Source of the DNA: Cupriavidus sp. 2SB
GTDB taxonomy: Bacteria; Pseudomonadota; Gammaproteobacteria; Burkholderiales; Burkholderiaceae
Direction of reading: 5' to 3'
Length of the DNA: 56,553 nucleotides
Assembly: GCF_005503625.1 (NCBI RefSeq)
Contig: NZ_SCMX01000045.1
Location: 1-56,553 of the forward strand
Shown here: positions 34,672 through 44,409 of the stretch, piece by piece
Layout of the letters: each line of letters begins with the position of its first letter
Numbering within the stretch: position 1 is the first letter of the stretch
Made by a program: the position numbers and the translations under genes
Notes under the pieces: model-generated
Told to the model about the DNA's origin: nothing
The model's database searches: none
What the model saw: only the letters and a program-made list of their open reading frames with translations

Positions 34672-36516
34672 ATGCCCACGTACTCCCGCCTGACCGATCC
34701 GATGTTTGGCAGTCCCGCCGTACTCGCGGCGTTTTCCGATGCAGGCACGGTGCGCGCCATGCTCGATACCGAGGCCGCACTCGCGCGCGCCGAAGCGTGT
34801 TGCGGCGTGATTCCGCAGCAGGCGGCGCAGGCGATTGCAGAGGTCTGCGCCGCCGATCCCATCGATGCGGATCAGCTCGCGATCGACGCGGTGGCGGCTG
34901 GCAACCTCGCCATCCCGTTCGTGAAGCAACTGACGGCGGCCGTGGCGCAGCGCGATGCCGATGCCGCGCGTTACGTCCACTGGGGTGCCACAAGTCAGGA
35001 CATCATCGATACCGCGCTGGTCCTTCAACTGATGCAGGCACTGCACGCGCTAGACAACGACCTGTCGACGCTTGGCGATGCCTGCGCGGATCTGGCCGCC
35101 GCGCATCGCGCCACACCGATGGTGGGACGCACCTGGCTGCAGCATGCACTGCCGATGACGTTCGGACTCAAAGCAGCAGGATGGCTCGACGCGCTGCGAC
35201 GCGACCGCGATCGGCTCGATGCATCACGCCAGCAGGCACGCGTGCTGCAATTTGGCGGCGCGGCGGGCACGCTGGCCAGCCTCGGCGATGATGCGCCCGC
35301 CGTGGCTGCGCAATTCGCGCAAGCCTTGCAACTCGAATTGCCGACGCTGCCATGGCATGCGCATCGCGATCGTCTGGTCGAAGTTGCCAGTACGCTCGGC
35401 ATGCTGACCGGCACACTGGGCAAGATGGCGCGCGACATCTCGCTGATGATGCAAACCGAGATCGCGGAAGTCAGCGAGCCCGCCGCGCCGGGTCGCGGCG
35501 GCTCCAGCACCATGCCGCACAAGCGCAATCCGGTGGGTTGCGCGGCGGTGCTGACCGCTGCCGTGCGCGTGCCGCCACTGGTGGCCACGATGCTGGCGGG
35601 CATGACGCAGGAGCACGAGCGCGCGCTGGGCGGCTGGCAGGCCGAGTGGGACACGCTGCCGCAGATCGTGGCGCTGGCCGCAGGCGCGTTGCGACAGATG
35701 GGCGAGGTCGTGAGCGGCCTGCAGGTGGATGCGGCACGCATGCGCGCCAATCTCGATATCACGCGTGGCCTGATTCTTGGCGAGGCCGCCATGCTCGAAC
35801 TTGGCCGACATATCGGACGGCTTGCCGCACACCATGTGGTGGAGCGTGCTTCGCGTCGCGCGGTGGATGAGGGCAGCACGCTGCGTGATGCGCTGGCCAG
35901 GACGCTCGCGGAAGATCCGAAACACGCCGGTCTGCTCGATGACGCCACGCTGGATCGTCTTGCAGACCCTGCGCATTACGCGGGGCAGTCGATGCGGTTT
36001 GCCGATGCGGCAGTCAAGGCGTGGCGCAATGGACGTGGACATCGCACGGCGTCGGTCGCATCGCACATCGAACCATCATCTTCCGGCAGCGCGCCGCACG
36101 CGGAAGCGGCGCCAACGCAAGCGCCCATTCGCGACGACAAGGCGCGCTACGCAGCGGGCCTCGCGGTGCGCCGCGACGTATTGGGCAGCGCGCACGTGGA
36201 TCGCTCGCTCCAACGGCTCACCCCGCTGACCGAGGAATTCCAGAACCTGATCACGCGCTACGCATGGGGCGAGATATGGACGCGTCCCGGCCTGCCGCGC
36301 CATACGCGCAGCCTGATCACGATTGCGATGATGGTGGCGCTGAATCGTTCCGAGGAACTGAAGCTGCATCTGCGTGCGGCGGCCAACAACGGCGTGACAC
36401 GCGACGAGATCAAGGAAGTGCTGCTGCAAACGGGCATCTATTGCGGCGTGCCCGCTGCGAATTCGGCTTTCCATCTGGCGCAGGAAATTCTCGGTGACGA
36501 GGGCGGGACGCGCTGA
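34672..36516 (+). CDS. pcaB: PcaB-PcaC fusion: 3-carboxy-cis,cis-muconate cycloisomerase + 4-carboxymuconolactone decarboxylase
   Basis: 614 residues in one frame. Residues 1 to about 450 are PcaB of the fumarase/aspartase superfamily, with the signature GRGGSSTMPHKRNPVGC near 275-290 and WGATSQDIIDTALVLQ in the N-terminal part. A Ser/Ala/His-rich linker (about 455-485) leads to a complete PcaC domain (about 487-614) with RYAWGEIWTRPGLPRHTRSLI, then EELKLHLRAAANNG and YCGVPAANSAFH. It would turn carboxymuconate into the enol-lactone in one polypeptide. The enol-lactone hydrolase PcaD is not encoded in the window. Confidence 0.95.
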   Translation: MPTYSRLTDPMFGSPAVLAAFSDAGTVRAMLDTEAALARAEACCGVIPQQAAQAIAEVCAADPIDADQLAIDAVAAGNLAIPFVKQLTAAVAQRDADAARYVHWGATSQDIIDTALVLQLMQALHALDNDLSTLGDACADLAAAHRATPMVGRTWLQHALPMTFGLKAAGWLDALRRDRDRLDASRQQARVLQFGGAAGTLASLGDDAPAVAAQFAQALQLELPTLPWHAHRDRLVEVASTLGMLTGTLGKMARDISLMMQTEIAEVSEPAAPGRGGSSTMPHKRNPVGCAAVLTAAVRVPPLVATMLAGMTQEHERALGGWQAEWDTLPQIVALAAGALRQMGEVVSGLQVDAARMRANLDITRGLILGEAAMLELGRHIGRLAAHHVVERASRRAVDEGSTLRDALARTLAEDPKHAGLLDDATLDRLADPAHYAGQSMRFADAAVKAWRNGRGHRTASVASHIEPSSSGSAPHAEAAPTQAPIRDDKARYAAGLAVRRDVLGSAHVDRSLQRLTPLTEEFQNLITRYAWGEIWTRPGLPRHTRSLITIAMMVALNRSEELKLHLRAAANNGVTRDEIKEVLLQTGIYCGVPAANSAFHLAQEILGDEGGTR

Positions 36517-36570
36517 CCCACGGGCAGTACCACGTAGCCTCGCCGACATAGAGCGGGGCGCGCACCATAA

Positions 36571-37779
<1,209 letters not shown>

Positions 37780-37791
37780 GGCATATTTCAT

Positions 37792-37827
37792 AAGTATGAA
37801 TACCGCATCCGGCATATATTTTACGTA
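37792..37827 (+). promoter_or_regulatory. LysR-type operator A upstream of the tannase-family gene
   Basis: TATG-N14-CATA (37795-37798, 37813-37816) followed by TATTTTACG. The same arrangement, with about 14 of 22 matching bases on the left and a 13-bp identical core CATATATTTTACG, occurs at 41620-41655. The site begins 12 bp after the pobA stop and lies about 70 bp before the tannase-family start, so this gene probably has its own regulated promoter. Confidence 0.6.
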
Positions 37828-37898
37828 GCCCCAACGCGGTGCTACCGTCTCGCTCCAGCACGCCGGCAAAAGTATCGGCTGCACTGGAGGAGACGAAC

Positions 37899-40589
37899 AT
37901 GACAACCCAAATTCCTGGGCGGCGGCAGCCATGGCTGCTGGCCGCGATATGTGCCGCTACGCTGGCATTGACGGCATGCGGTGGTGGCGACGACGCGCCG
38001 GCTGCATCGAATAGTGGCAGCGGCAACAACGGCGCAGGGCAGGGCGACACAGGTAGCGGCACGCCGACGCCGGACAAGCCTGCACTGAGCGCACTCGATG
38101 CGTGCAATGCGCTGAACGGCGTCAGTATCGCGGCGTCGAGCCTTGCGCTGGCCACGGGCGGCGCCACGGTCACGGGTGCGACGCTGATTGCGGAGAACGC
38201 CAGCGGCAATGCGCTGGGCGAGTACTGCCAGGTGCGCGGCGCGATTGCGCCGGTGGACCCGGCATCGCCGAACATCAATTTCGCGGTCAACTTGCCGACG
38301 CAGTGGAATGGCAAGGGCATCCAGTTCGGCGGCGGCGGATTCGACGGCACGCTGATCGACGGCACCGAGACTGTGCGCTTTGCCTTGCCCGATGATCCCG
38401 CGCCGCTGGCACGTGGGTATGCAACCTGGGGCGACGATTCCGGCCACCAGAGCACGAGCATCACCGATGGCCGCTTTGCCACCAACGACGAGGCCCTGAC
38501 CAACTACGGTGGCGACACGCTCAAGAAGACCCATGATGTGGCCATCGCGCTGATTACGCAGCGCTATGGCAAGGCGCTTACCAAGGCTTACTTCCTGGGG
38601 ACCTCAACGGGCGGGCGCGATGCATTGAGCTATATCCAGCGCTGGCCGGCGGACTACGATGGGGTGATCGCCAACGAGCCCGCACTCAATTACACCGGTA
38701 CACGGCTGTCCAACGTGGCACTGGGTCGCGCGCTCTATCTGAACGGTGGCACGGGCTGGCTCAATATCAACAAGACCTTGCTCGTGCAGAAGGCCGCCAT
38801 GGACGCCTGCGATACGCTCGATGGTGTGGCCGATCGCGTGGTGAGCAACGTGGAAGGCTGTCGCGTAGGTGCGCTGCAGGTACTGCAAAGCCTGCGCTGC
38901 GCGGGTGGCACTGATACCGGCGATACCTGTCTCTCCGATGCGCAGATCGCCACCGTCAAGACCATCGAGCAGCCGCTGCAGTTGAACTATCCGCTGGCCA
39001 ATGGCGTGACGGTGGCGGGCGGCTACAACATTCTGGAAGGGGCGCTGGTGGCGGGACCGTTCACGTCGCGAGACCTCGGCACGCGTCCCGTGCCGGGCAA
39101 TCCCGCAACCACTGCCGATGCGAACATGTACCTCACTGGCGACCAGTGGGTGAAGTACTTCGTCACGCGCAATGCCACGTTCGATGCGCTGACATTCGAT
39201 CCAGCCAGCCCCGGTAGCTGGACCTCGCGGGTGCAGACCGTGTCGGCACTGACCGACGCGACCAATCCCGATCTCTCCGCGTTTCTCGGTAAAGGTGGAC
39301 GCCTGATCCTGCTGCATGGCCTGGCCGATGAAGTGATCAGTCCCAATTCGACGATTGCCTGGTACAAGGCCGTGATCGGTCGCGTGGGACAGACGGCGGT
39401 CGATCAAGGTATCCGCTTCTATACGGTGCCGGGCATGGGCCATGGCACGGGCAGCTTCCTGCCGGCGTGGAACTCGCTGACTGCGCTGGAGAACTGGGTC
39501 GAACTGGGCGCTGCACCGGGCACGCGCACAGTGATGGATACGAATGCAGGCACCTATGGACGTACGCGTCCGCTGTGCCTGTATCCATCGTGGCCGAAGT
39601 ACAAGGGCACGGGCAGTGCCGATGCAGCGGTCAACTACACGTGCGAAGGCGCGTCCGGCATCGTGCAGTCATGCCTGAACATGCCTTCGACGCCCACGAC
39701 GTGGAAGGGCGGCAATACCGATGGCGAGGAACTGTCGGTGCGCATCGATCCGGTGACGCTGCAATACACGGTGACCATCGACGCCAGCCTGCAGCGCGCG
39801 GCAAACACGGCGATCACGGGGCAGCTCGTGTCACAGGGTGGCTGTACCTATGGCAGCGACGAGAACGGCGCGCAGTTCACGCTGGGCGGCGGCGGATTGC
39901 TGTCGGCGGGTGTGCGGGCCGCATCGGGCGCCACGTTCCGTCCGTTGATCGCATTCCAGAACGTATCCGCCGACTACACGGCGGTGGCGGATATCTATAA
40001 CGTGAACGGCATCCAGACGGCGGTTGCCAATGGTGCGGTGTCCACGGTCAACGCTTCGGCTCGGCTGCGTTCCTCGGCGGCCACGTGGCAAACGTGCGCA
40101 GCCAACGCGACCGGCGGATACATCGTCTACGACGCCAACTGCACGAACACGACGAAGGGCTACATCGTGTGGAATGCCACGCGGCAGGCGTTCGACTACT
40201 TTGTGGGCGGCACCATCGCGGCAGCTAACGGCGTGTTGAGCGGGTCGCTGATCAGCGGCATCGTCAATGGTACGCCGGTGCCTCTGATCCTCACGCGCTC
40301 GACCACGGCCTACGGCATGAACGTGTATGCGAAGCAGGCGGCGTCGGGATTGCTGGCCGGAGCGGCCGATGGTGCGTATCGCGTACAGGCCACCGATGGG
40401 GCGCAGGTCGCGGCGGATCTGTCGGGAACAACCATCGTGCGCAACGGTGTGTCGGGCACGCTGACCTACAACACGCCGGTGCCGGGCGTGATCGGGGCCA
40501 CAGGTGGCGTGGTTGCGTCATATCTGTATGGCAGCGGCTTGCTGACAGGCACGTCCACCGGAAAACTGGAGTTTGGTGTGCTGCATTGA
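37899..40589 (+). CDS. Tannase/feruloyl esterase-family lipoprotein with a C-terminal extra domain
   Basis: 896 residues from the ATG at 37899 (ribosome-binding site GGAGGAGA). A lipoprotein signal ends in LTAC (Cys27), then a Gly/Ser-rich spacer. The tannase-type alpha/beta hydrolase covers about 60-560 with nucleophile Ser236 (FLGTSTGGRDAL), Asp477 (HGLADEVISP) and His515 (GMGHGTGS). The two cysteines that normally flank Ser and His in this family (the CS-D-HC motif) are Thr235 and Gly516. Residues about 600-896 form an Ala/Gly/Thr-rich domain I do not recognise. It may release hydroxybenzoates from esters for the pob/pca pathway. Confidence 0.85.
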   Translation: MTTQIPGRRQPWLLAAICAATLALTACGGGDDAPAASNSGSGNNGAGQGDTGSGTPTPDKPALSALDACNALNGVSIAASSLALATGGATVTGATLIAENASGNALGEYCQVRGAIAPVDPASPNINFAVNLPTQWNGKGIQFGGGGFDGTLIDGTETVRFALPDDPAPLARGYATWGDDSGHQSTSITDGRFATNDEALTNYGGDTLKKTHDVAIALITQRYGKALTKAYFLGTSTGGRDALSYIQRWPADYDGVIANEPALNYTGTRLSNVALGRALYLNGGTGWLNINKTLLVQKAAMDACDTLDGVADRVVSNVEGCRVGALQVLQSLRCAGGTDTGDTCLSDAQIATVKTIEQPLQLNYPLANGVTVAGGYNILEGALVAGPFTSRDLGTRPVPGNPATTADANMYLTGDQWVKYFVTRNATFDALTFDPASPGSWTSRVQTVSALTDATNPDLSAFLGKGGRLILLHGLADEVISPNSTIAWYKAVIGRVGQTAVDQGIRFYTVPGMGHGTGSFLPAWNSLTALENWVELGAAPGTRTVMDTNAGTYGRTRPLCLYPSWPKYKGTGSADAAVNYTCEGASGIVQSCLNMPSTPTTWKGGNTDGEELSVRIDPVTLQYTVTIDASLQRAANTAITGQLVSQGGCTYGSDENGAQFTLGGGGLLSAGVRAASGATFRPLIAFQNVSADYTAVADIYNVNGIQTAVANGAVSTVNASARLRSSAATWQTCAANATGGYIVYDANCTNTTKGYIVWNATRQAFDYFVGGTIAAANGVLSGSLISGIVNGTPVPLILTRSTTAYGMNVYAKQAASGLLAGAADGAYRVQATDGAQVAADLSGTTIVRNGVSGTLTYNTPVPGVIGATGGVVASYLYGSGLLTGTSTGKLEFGVLH

Positions 40590-40605
40590 GTGATGCATGG
40601 CAAAG

Positions 40606-40646
40606 GAAGGGCAGGGCGCATATGGCTCCCTGCCCTTCATTTTTTT
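40606..40646 (+). terminator. Rho-independent terminator after the tannase-family gene
   Basis: Perfect 11-bp stem GAAGGGCAGGG/CCCTGCCCTTC (40606-40616, 40628-40638), 11-base loop, then ATTTTTTT. It sits between the convergent tannase-family and LysR genes. Confidence 0.9.
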
Positions 40647-40653
40647 CGAAGCA

Positions 40654-41604
40654 TCAAAGCTCTGGCGGTTCTGCTTTCTTGCGATGACGTGTGGCGATGC
40701 GATGGGTCAGTGTCACAAGCGCGGCCAGTGCCGCGTTGTCATGATGCTCGCGATAGCCCAGCGTCAGCGGCGCGCGCAAGCGATCGGCTTCGACCATGCG
40801 GCAGTACGCCACGCCATGGCGATTCAGTCCTGCCATCGACGCGGGCACGACGCTGACCCCCGCGCCAGCCGCCACGAGATTCAGGTTCGTCAGCATGCGA
40901 CTCACTTCCGCGCCGATGCGTGGCGTAAAGCCCAGCGCTTCGCATTCCCGCAGCAGATCGCCATACATGCCGGGTGCGCCAGGACGGCGAACCAGGATGA
41001 ACGGGTCTGCCGCCAGTTCGCTGAGCGATACCGGGTCTGCAGCACCCTCGCCACGCAGCGCACGTCGGCGCAGCAACGGATGATCGAGCGGCAGCGCAAT
41101 CACCATCTCTTCCTCGAGCAACAGATCGAAGCGCACGCCTTCCGGATGCGATACCGGCGCACGCAGCAATGCGGCGTCCAGCGAACCATCGGCCAGTCGC
41201 TCGATGGCTTCGGCGGCATTGCATTCGGTCAGCGTCAGCGCGACGCGCGGAAACTGACGGCGGCACGCGCGCAGGACTTCCGGCGTGAGCTTGTGCGCGG
41301 CAGCGGAACTCGTAAAGCCGATCGACAGCGACCCTTCGTCGCCACGCGCCATGCGCTGCATGCGGGCGCGCATCTGCTCGATCCGCGCGAAGAGATCGGT
41401 TGCATCGGCATGTAGCGCGGTGCCGGCTGGGGTCAATGCTACGCCGCGCGGCTGACGATCGAACAGGGTCACGCCCAGTTCGATCTCCAGCGCTTTCAGT
41501 TGCTGCGATAGCGGCGGTTGCTGAATGCCAAGCTGTTCGGCGGCGCGCGTGACCGAACCCGTCTCGGCCACGGCGAGGAAATAGCGCAGGTGTCTCAACT
41601 CCAT
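40654..41604 (-). CDS. LysR-family regulator of the adjacent hydrolase genes
   Basis: 316 residues from the ATG at 41602-41604. Helix-turn-helix MELRHLRYFLAVAETGSVTRA, then QQPPLSQQLKALEIELGVTLFDRQPRG, and an effector domain of the BenM/CatM-like group, which responds to aromatic acids or their ring-cleavage products. It is divergent from the lipoprotein hydrolase gene. The conserved block in that gap also lies before the tannase-family gene, so both hydrolases are likely targets. The gene converges on the tannase-family gene, sharing its terminator region. Confidence 0.92.
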   Translation of the reverse strand: MELRHLRYFLAVAETGSVTRAAEQLGIQQPPLSQQLKALEIELGVTLFDRQPRGVALTPAGTALHADATDLFARIEQMRARMQRMARGDEGSLSIGFTSSAAAHKLTPEVLRACRRQFPRVALTLTECNAAEAIERLADGSLDAALLRAPVSHPEGVRFDLLLEEEMVIALPLDHPLLRRRALRGEGAADPVSLSELAADPFILVRRPGAPGMYGDLLRECEALGFTPRIGAEVSRMLTNLNLVAAGAGVSVVPASMAGLNRHGVAYCRMVEADRLRAPLTLGYREHHDNAALAALVTLTHRIATRHRKKAEPPEL

Positions 41605-41619
41605 CGCGGTATATCCGTG

Positions 41620-41655
41620 AAATATGGAAATCGTGTCATGCATATATTTTACGAA
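41620..41655. promoter_or_regulatory. LysR-type operator B in the divergent gap
   Basis: TATG-N14-CATA (41623-41626, 41641-41644) followed by TATTTTACG, matching operator A at 37792-37827. It begins 16 bp from the LysR start codon, a position suited to autoregulation and to activation of the hydrolase gene at 41746. Confidence 0.6.
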
Positions 41656-41745
41656 CGGACGCCACGCGCCTATATTGGCGTTTTGCCGGATGGCGGGCGC
41701 CGCCATCGCGCGCAGGATGCGTGAACAGAACATCAAGGAGACGCC

Positions 41746-42861
41746 ATGCCATCCCACGTCCGCCTCGCTGCGGTAGCCATCGCCATCAGTACCATCGCTG
41801 CGTTATCCGGTTGCGCTACGTCGCCGTCGCCAACGGTCGATGGTCCCGCGATGGCCAGCAAGGCTTCCAAACCGTCATGGCAGCGCGTACACCTGGGGGC
41901 GGGCGCGGGTTATGACTTCCCGGTCTACGCCAATCATCGGCTCGACGGCGATCTGAGCCGGATTCGCGAGGTGATACTGGTGCAGCACGGGCTGCAGCGC
42001 AATGGCGACGACTACTACGCAGCCGGTGCGGAACTGCTGAAAACCAGCGGCCGCAACGCCGACGAGGTGCTGCTGATCGCGCCGAATTTTCCGGGCACGC
42101 CCGATACCGCGAAGCACTTCGACAACATGCCGGTCTGGACCGTGCAGGGGTGGATCGGCGGGGAAGATGCGGTGTCGGGTCCGGGCAAGGGCACCAGTTC
42201 GCTGCAGGTGCTCGACGATCTGCTGGCCTTTGTGACCGACCGCAAGCGCGTGCCGCTGGTGAAAAAGGTGACGGTGGCCGGCCACTCGGGCGGCGCGCAG
42301 ATCGTGCATCGCTATGCGGTGCTCAATAACGTGGATGAAAAAGTGCGCGGTACGGGCATCGACCTGCGCTACGTGGTGGCCAATCCATCGTCGTACCTCT
42401 ACTTCACGCCGGATCGGCCGGTGGCGCCGGACTACAAACGCTTTGCGCCCTACAGCACGGCGGTCTGTGCCGACTATGACAAGTACCGCTACGGCATGGG
42501 CGACATGGTGGCGTACGCAAAGGGTGCCGATGGCATGACGCTGTATCGGCGCTACATGCAGCGGCAGGTGACGTACATGGCGGGCAGCGAGGACAATGAC
42601 CCGAACCATCGCGTGCTCGACAAGGCGTGCGGCGCCGAGGCCGAAGGACCAACCCGACTGCAGCGCGCACGCGCCTACTGGCGCTACGAGAAGTTCCTGG
42701 CAGGCGCGGCACCGATTACCGCGCACAAGACATTCGAAGTGGTGGGCGTGGGGCACGACCAGGCGCGCATGTTCGGTTCGCAATGCGGTGCGCAGGCGGT
42801 GTTCGACACGAATCCGTCCGCAAATTCGGCTGGAGCCACCTGCCGACCGCCGCAGCCGTAG
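41746..42861 (+). CDS. Alpha/beta-hydrolase-fold lipoprotein
   Basis: 371 residues. Lipoprotein signal ending in LSGC (Cys23). The hydrolase part shows VQHGLQRNGDDYY (oxyanion region), the nucleophile elbow VAGHSGGAQIVHRYA and a late His in VVGVGHDQARM. Short-chain esterase or related activity on aromatic esters is plausible because it shares its operator with the tannase-family gene, but the substrate is unknown. The ribosome-binding site is AAGGAG (41735-41740). The following Bug gene is 98 bp downstream. Confidence 0.8.
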   Translation: MPSHVRLAAVAIAISTIAALSGCATSPSPTVDGPAMASKASKPSWQRVHLGAGAGYDFPVYANHRLDGDLSRIREVILVQHGLQRNGDDYYAAGAELLKTSGRNADEVLLIAPNFPGTPDTAKHFDNMPVWTVQGWIGGEDAVSGPGKGTSSLQVLDDLLAFVTDRKRVPLVKKVTVAGHSGGAQIVHRYAVLNNVDEKVRGTGIDLRYVVANPSSYLYFTPDRPVAPDYKRFAPYSTAVCADYDKYRYGMGDMVAYAKGADGMTLYRRYMQRQVTYMAGSEDNDPNHRVLDKACGAEAEGPTRLQRARAYWRYEKFLAGAAPITAHKTFEVVGVGHDQARMFGSQCGAQAVFDTNPSANSAGATCRPPQP

Positions 42862-42959
42862 CAGGGCGCAAGACATAGGGCAGGTGGGTTTGTCCGCACG
42901 GCGGGCGCGGGCGGCTGGTGCTACGATGCGGCCAGCCTTTCGATTCGCGTCCCCGCCTC

Positions 42960-43946
42960 ATGTTCGTGCTTTCCCGCAGGCGCGTGACCGCAGCGCTGCT
43001 GTCGCTGCCGTTTGCACGCCCCTGGCATCCGAGTCTTGCCGCTGATGTCATGCACCTGCTTGTCGGCTATGCCGCAGGCGGCGGGGCCGACCACATCGCG
43101 CGCATCGTCGCGGATGGACTCACTGGCGATGGTGCACCAACGATCGTCGACAACCGGCCCGGTGCCGCCGGACAGATCGCCATGCACGAAGCGGCCCGCG
43201 CCGACGCCACACGCGAAACGCTGCTGCTCGGCACGGTAGGCTCGGTGAGCATCGCGCCATTGCTGCCCGGTGCATCCGATGCGATGGTCGCATCGCTGCA
43301 TCCGCTGGCCATCGTCGCCAGCACACCCCACGTATTGCTGATGGCCGGCGACGGCACCCGTTCGCGCGCGGAAGACCGTCGCGCAGCCCTCGCTTTCCAA
43401 CTCGACGAAGCCCGCCGCCGCCCCGGCGAAATCGCCTATGCATCGTTGGGCGTGCATTCCAGCGCGCACCTCGTGGCCGAACAGATGTGTCGCGAGGCCG
43501 GCGTCACGATGTCGCACGTTCCGTATCCCGGCAGCGCCCGCGCATTGATCGACCTGCAAGGCGGGCACGTGGCGCTGCTGTTCAGTACGTTGCAAGCATC
43601 GCTCCCCCTGATGCGTCAGGGTCGCGTCCGCGCACTCGCCGTCACCGGCCGCACGCGCAGCCCGCTGGCACCCTCTGTCCCCACCTTCGCCGAGTCCGGC
43701 ATGCAAAGCATGTGGCAGGACGCGTGGTACGGCTTACTGGCCGCACCCACGGTATCGTCCGCGCGCCGCGCCACGCTTGAACTCCGACTCGCCCGCTTGC
43801 TGAAAACATCGTCGCTGCGCCAACGCCTGTCACAGGATGGCGCTGAACCGCTTGGCCTCACTGGCGCGGGAGCTGTGACCTACCTGACGCAACAGCGCGA
43901 GGTCTGGCGGAAGACGATTGCTGCGGTGTCAGGACGATTGGTTTGA
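42960..43946 (+). CDS. Bug/TctC-family substrate-binding protein (divergent member)
   Basis: 328 residues from the ATG at 42960; a GTG at 42918 would extend it by 14 residues of non-signal character. The N-terminus SRRRVTAALL may be a twin-arginine signal. The family pattern is present but loose: MHLLVGYAAGGGADHIARI, VDNRPGAAGQIAMHEA, and PSVPTFAESGMQSMWQDAWYGLLA. It would bind a carboxylate in the periplasm, possibly a hydroxybenzoate released by the neighbouring hydrolases. No ribosome-binding site is clear. Confidence 0.85.
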   Translation: MFVLSRRRVTAALLSLPFARPWHPSLAADVMHLLVGYAAGGGADHIARIVADGLTGDGAPTIVDNRPGAAGQIAMHEAARADATRETLLLGTVGSVSIAPLLPGASDAMVASLHPLAIVASTPHVLLMAGDGTRSRAEDRRAALAFQLDEARRRPGEIAYASLGVHSSAHLVAEQMCREAGVTMSHVPYPGSARALIDLQGGHVALLFSTLQASLPLMRQGRVRALAVTGRTRSPLAPSVPTFAESGMQSMWQDAWYGLLAAPTVSSARRATLELRLARLLKTSSLRQRLSQDGAEPLGLTGAGAVTYLTQQREVWRKTIAAVSGRLV

Positions 43947-43990
43947 GGGCGTGAACGCCTCCTCGCTTTCTTGAAAATCCTCCCACAGTA

Positions 43991-44106
43991 GGGGGCATGA
44001 CCCCCATCGGCAGGGTGCCCCCCAAAACCAAGACGCCGAAGCATCCTCTCAGATGCTCCGGCGCAGGATCTCGCTTCAAGGATCCCCGTCTTGACCTAAG
44101 GCGGGG
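43991..44106. other. Stem-loop-rich intergenic stretch
   Basis: Three hairpins follow each other: GGGGG/CCCCC (43991-43995, 44001-44005), AGCATC/GATGCT (44040-44045, 44052-44057) and CCCCGTCTT/AAGGCGGGG (44084-44092, 44098-44106, one G-T pair). None has a T-tract. The stretch could be the shared transcript end of the converging Bug and Gln/Gly-rich genes or a structured small RNA; the sequence alone does not decide. Confidence 0.35.
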
Positions 44107-44169
44107 TGTGACAACCGTGGAGATGTCACTGCGAGATCCGGAAAGCGATGGCTTGAAGCCGCTATCGCG

Positions 44170-44409
44170 TTACTGCTGGCGATTCTTGTCCTGCTGGCCC
44201 TGTTGCCCTTGCTTCTGGCCTGCGTCCTGTTGGGGCTGGCCGGAGCGCTTGTCCTGATTTCCCATCTGGCCGCCGCCTTGCTGGCGTTGCTGGTCCTGGC
44301 CGCCTTGCTGTCCACCTTGGCCGGATTGCTGTTGTTCCTGCTGCTTCTGGCCTTGCTGTCCCGACTGTTGGCCCGGTTGGCCCGACTGGCTACCTTGCTG
44401 CTGTCCCAT
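44170..44409 (-). CDS. Gln/Gly-rich, probably disordered small protein
   Basis: 79 residues, more than half Gln and Gly (pattern GQQxGQ...QQEQQQ), with scattered Lys/Asp and no hydrophobic segment or Cys. The start ATG (44407-44409) has a good ribosome-binding site, GGAGAAAG, 3-10 bases upstream, which argues that this strand is the coding one and not the Leu-rich opposite frame. It resembles hydrophilins or stress-protective disordered proteins in composition only. It is oriented away from the BON-domain gene (418 bp to its right). No function is assigned. Confidence 0.6.
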   Translation of the reverse strand: MGQQQGSQSGQPGQQSGQQGQKQQEQQQSGQGGQQGGQDQQRQQGGGQMGNQDKRSGQPQQDAGQKQGQQGQQDKNRQQ

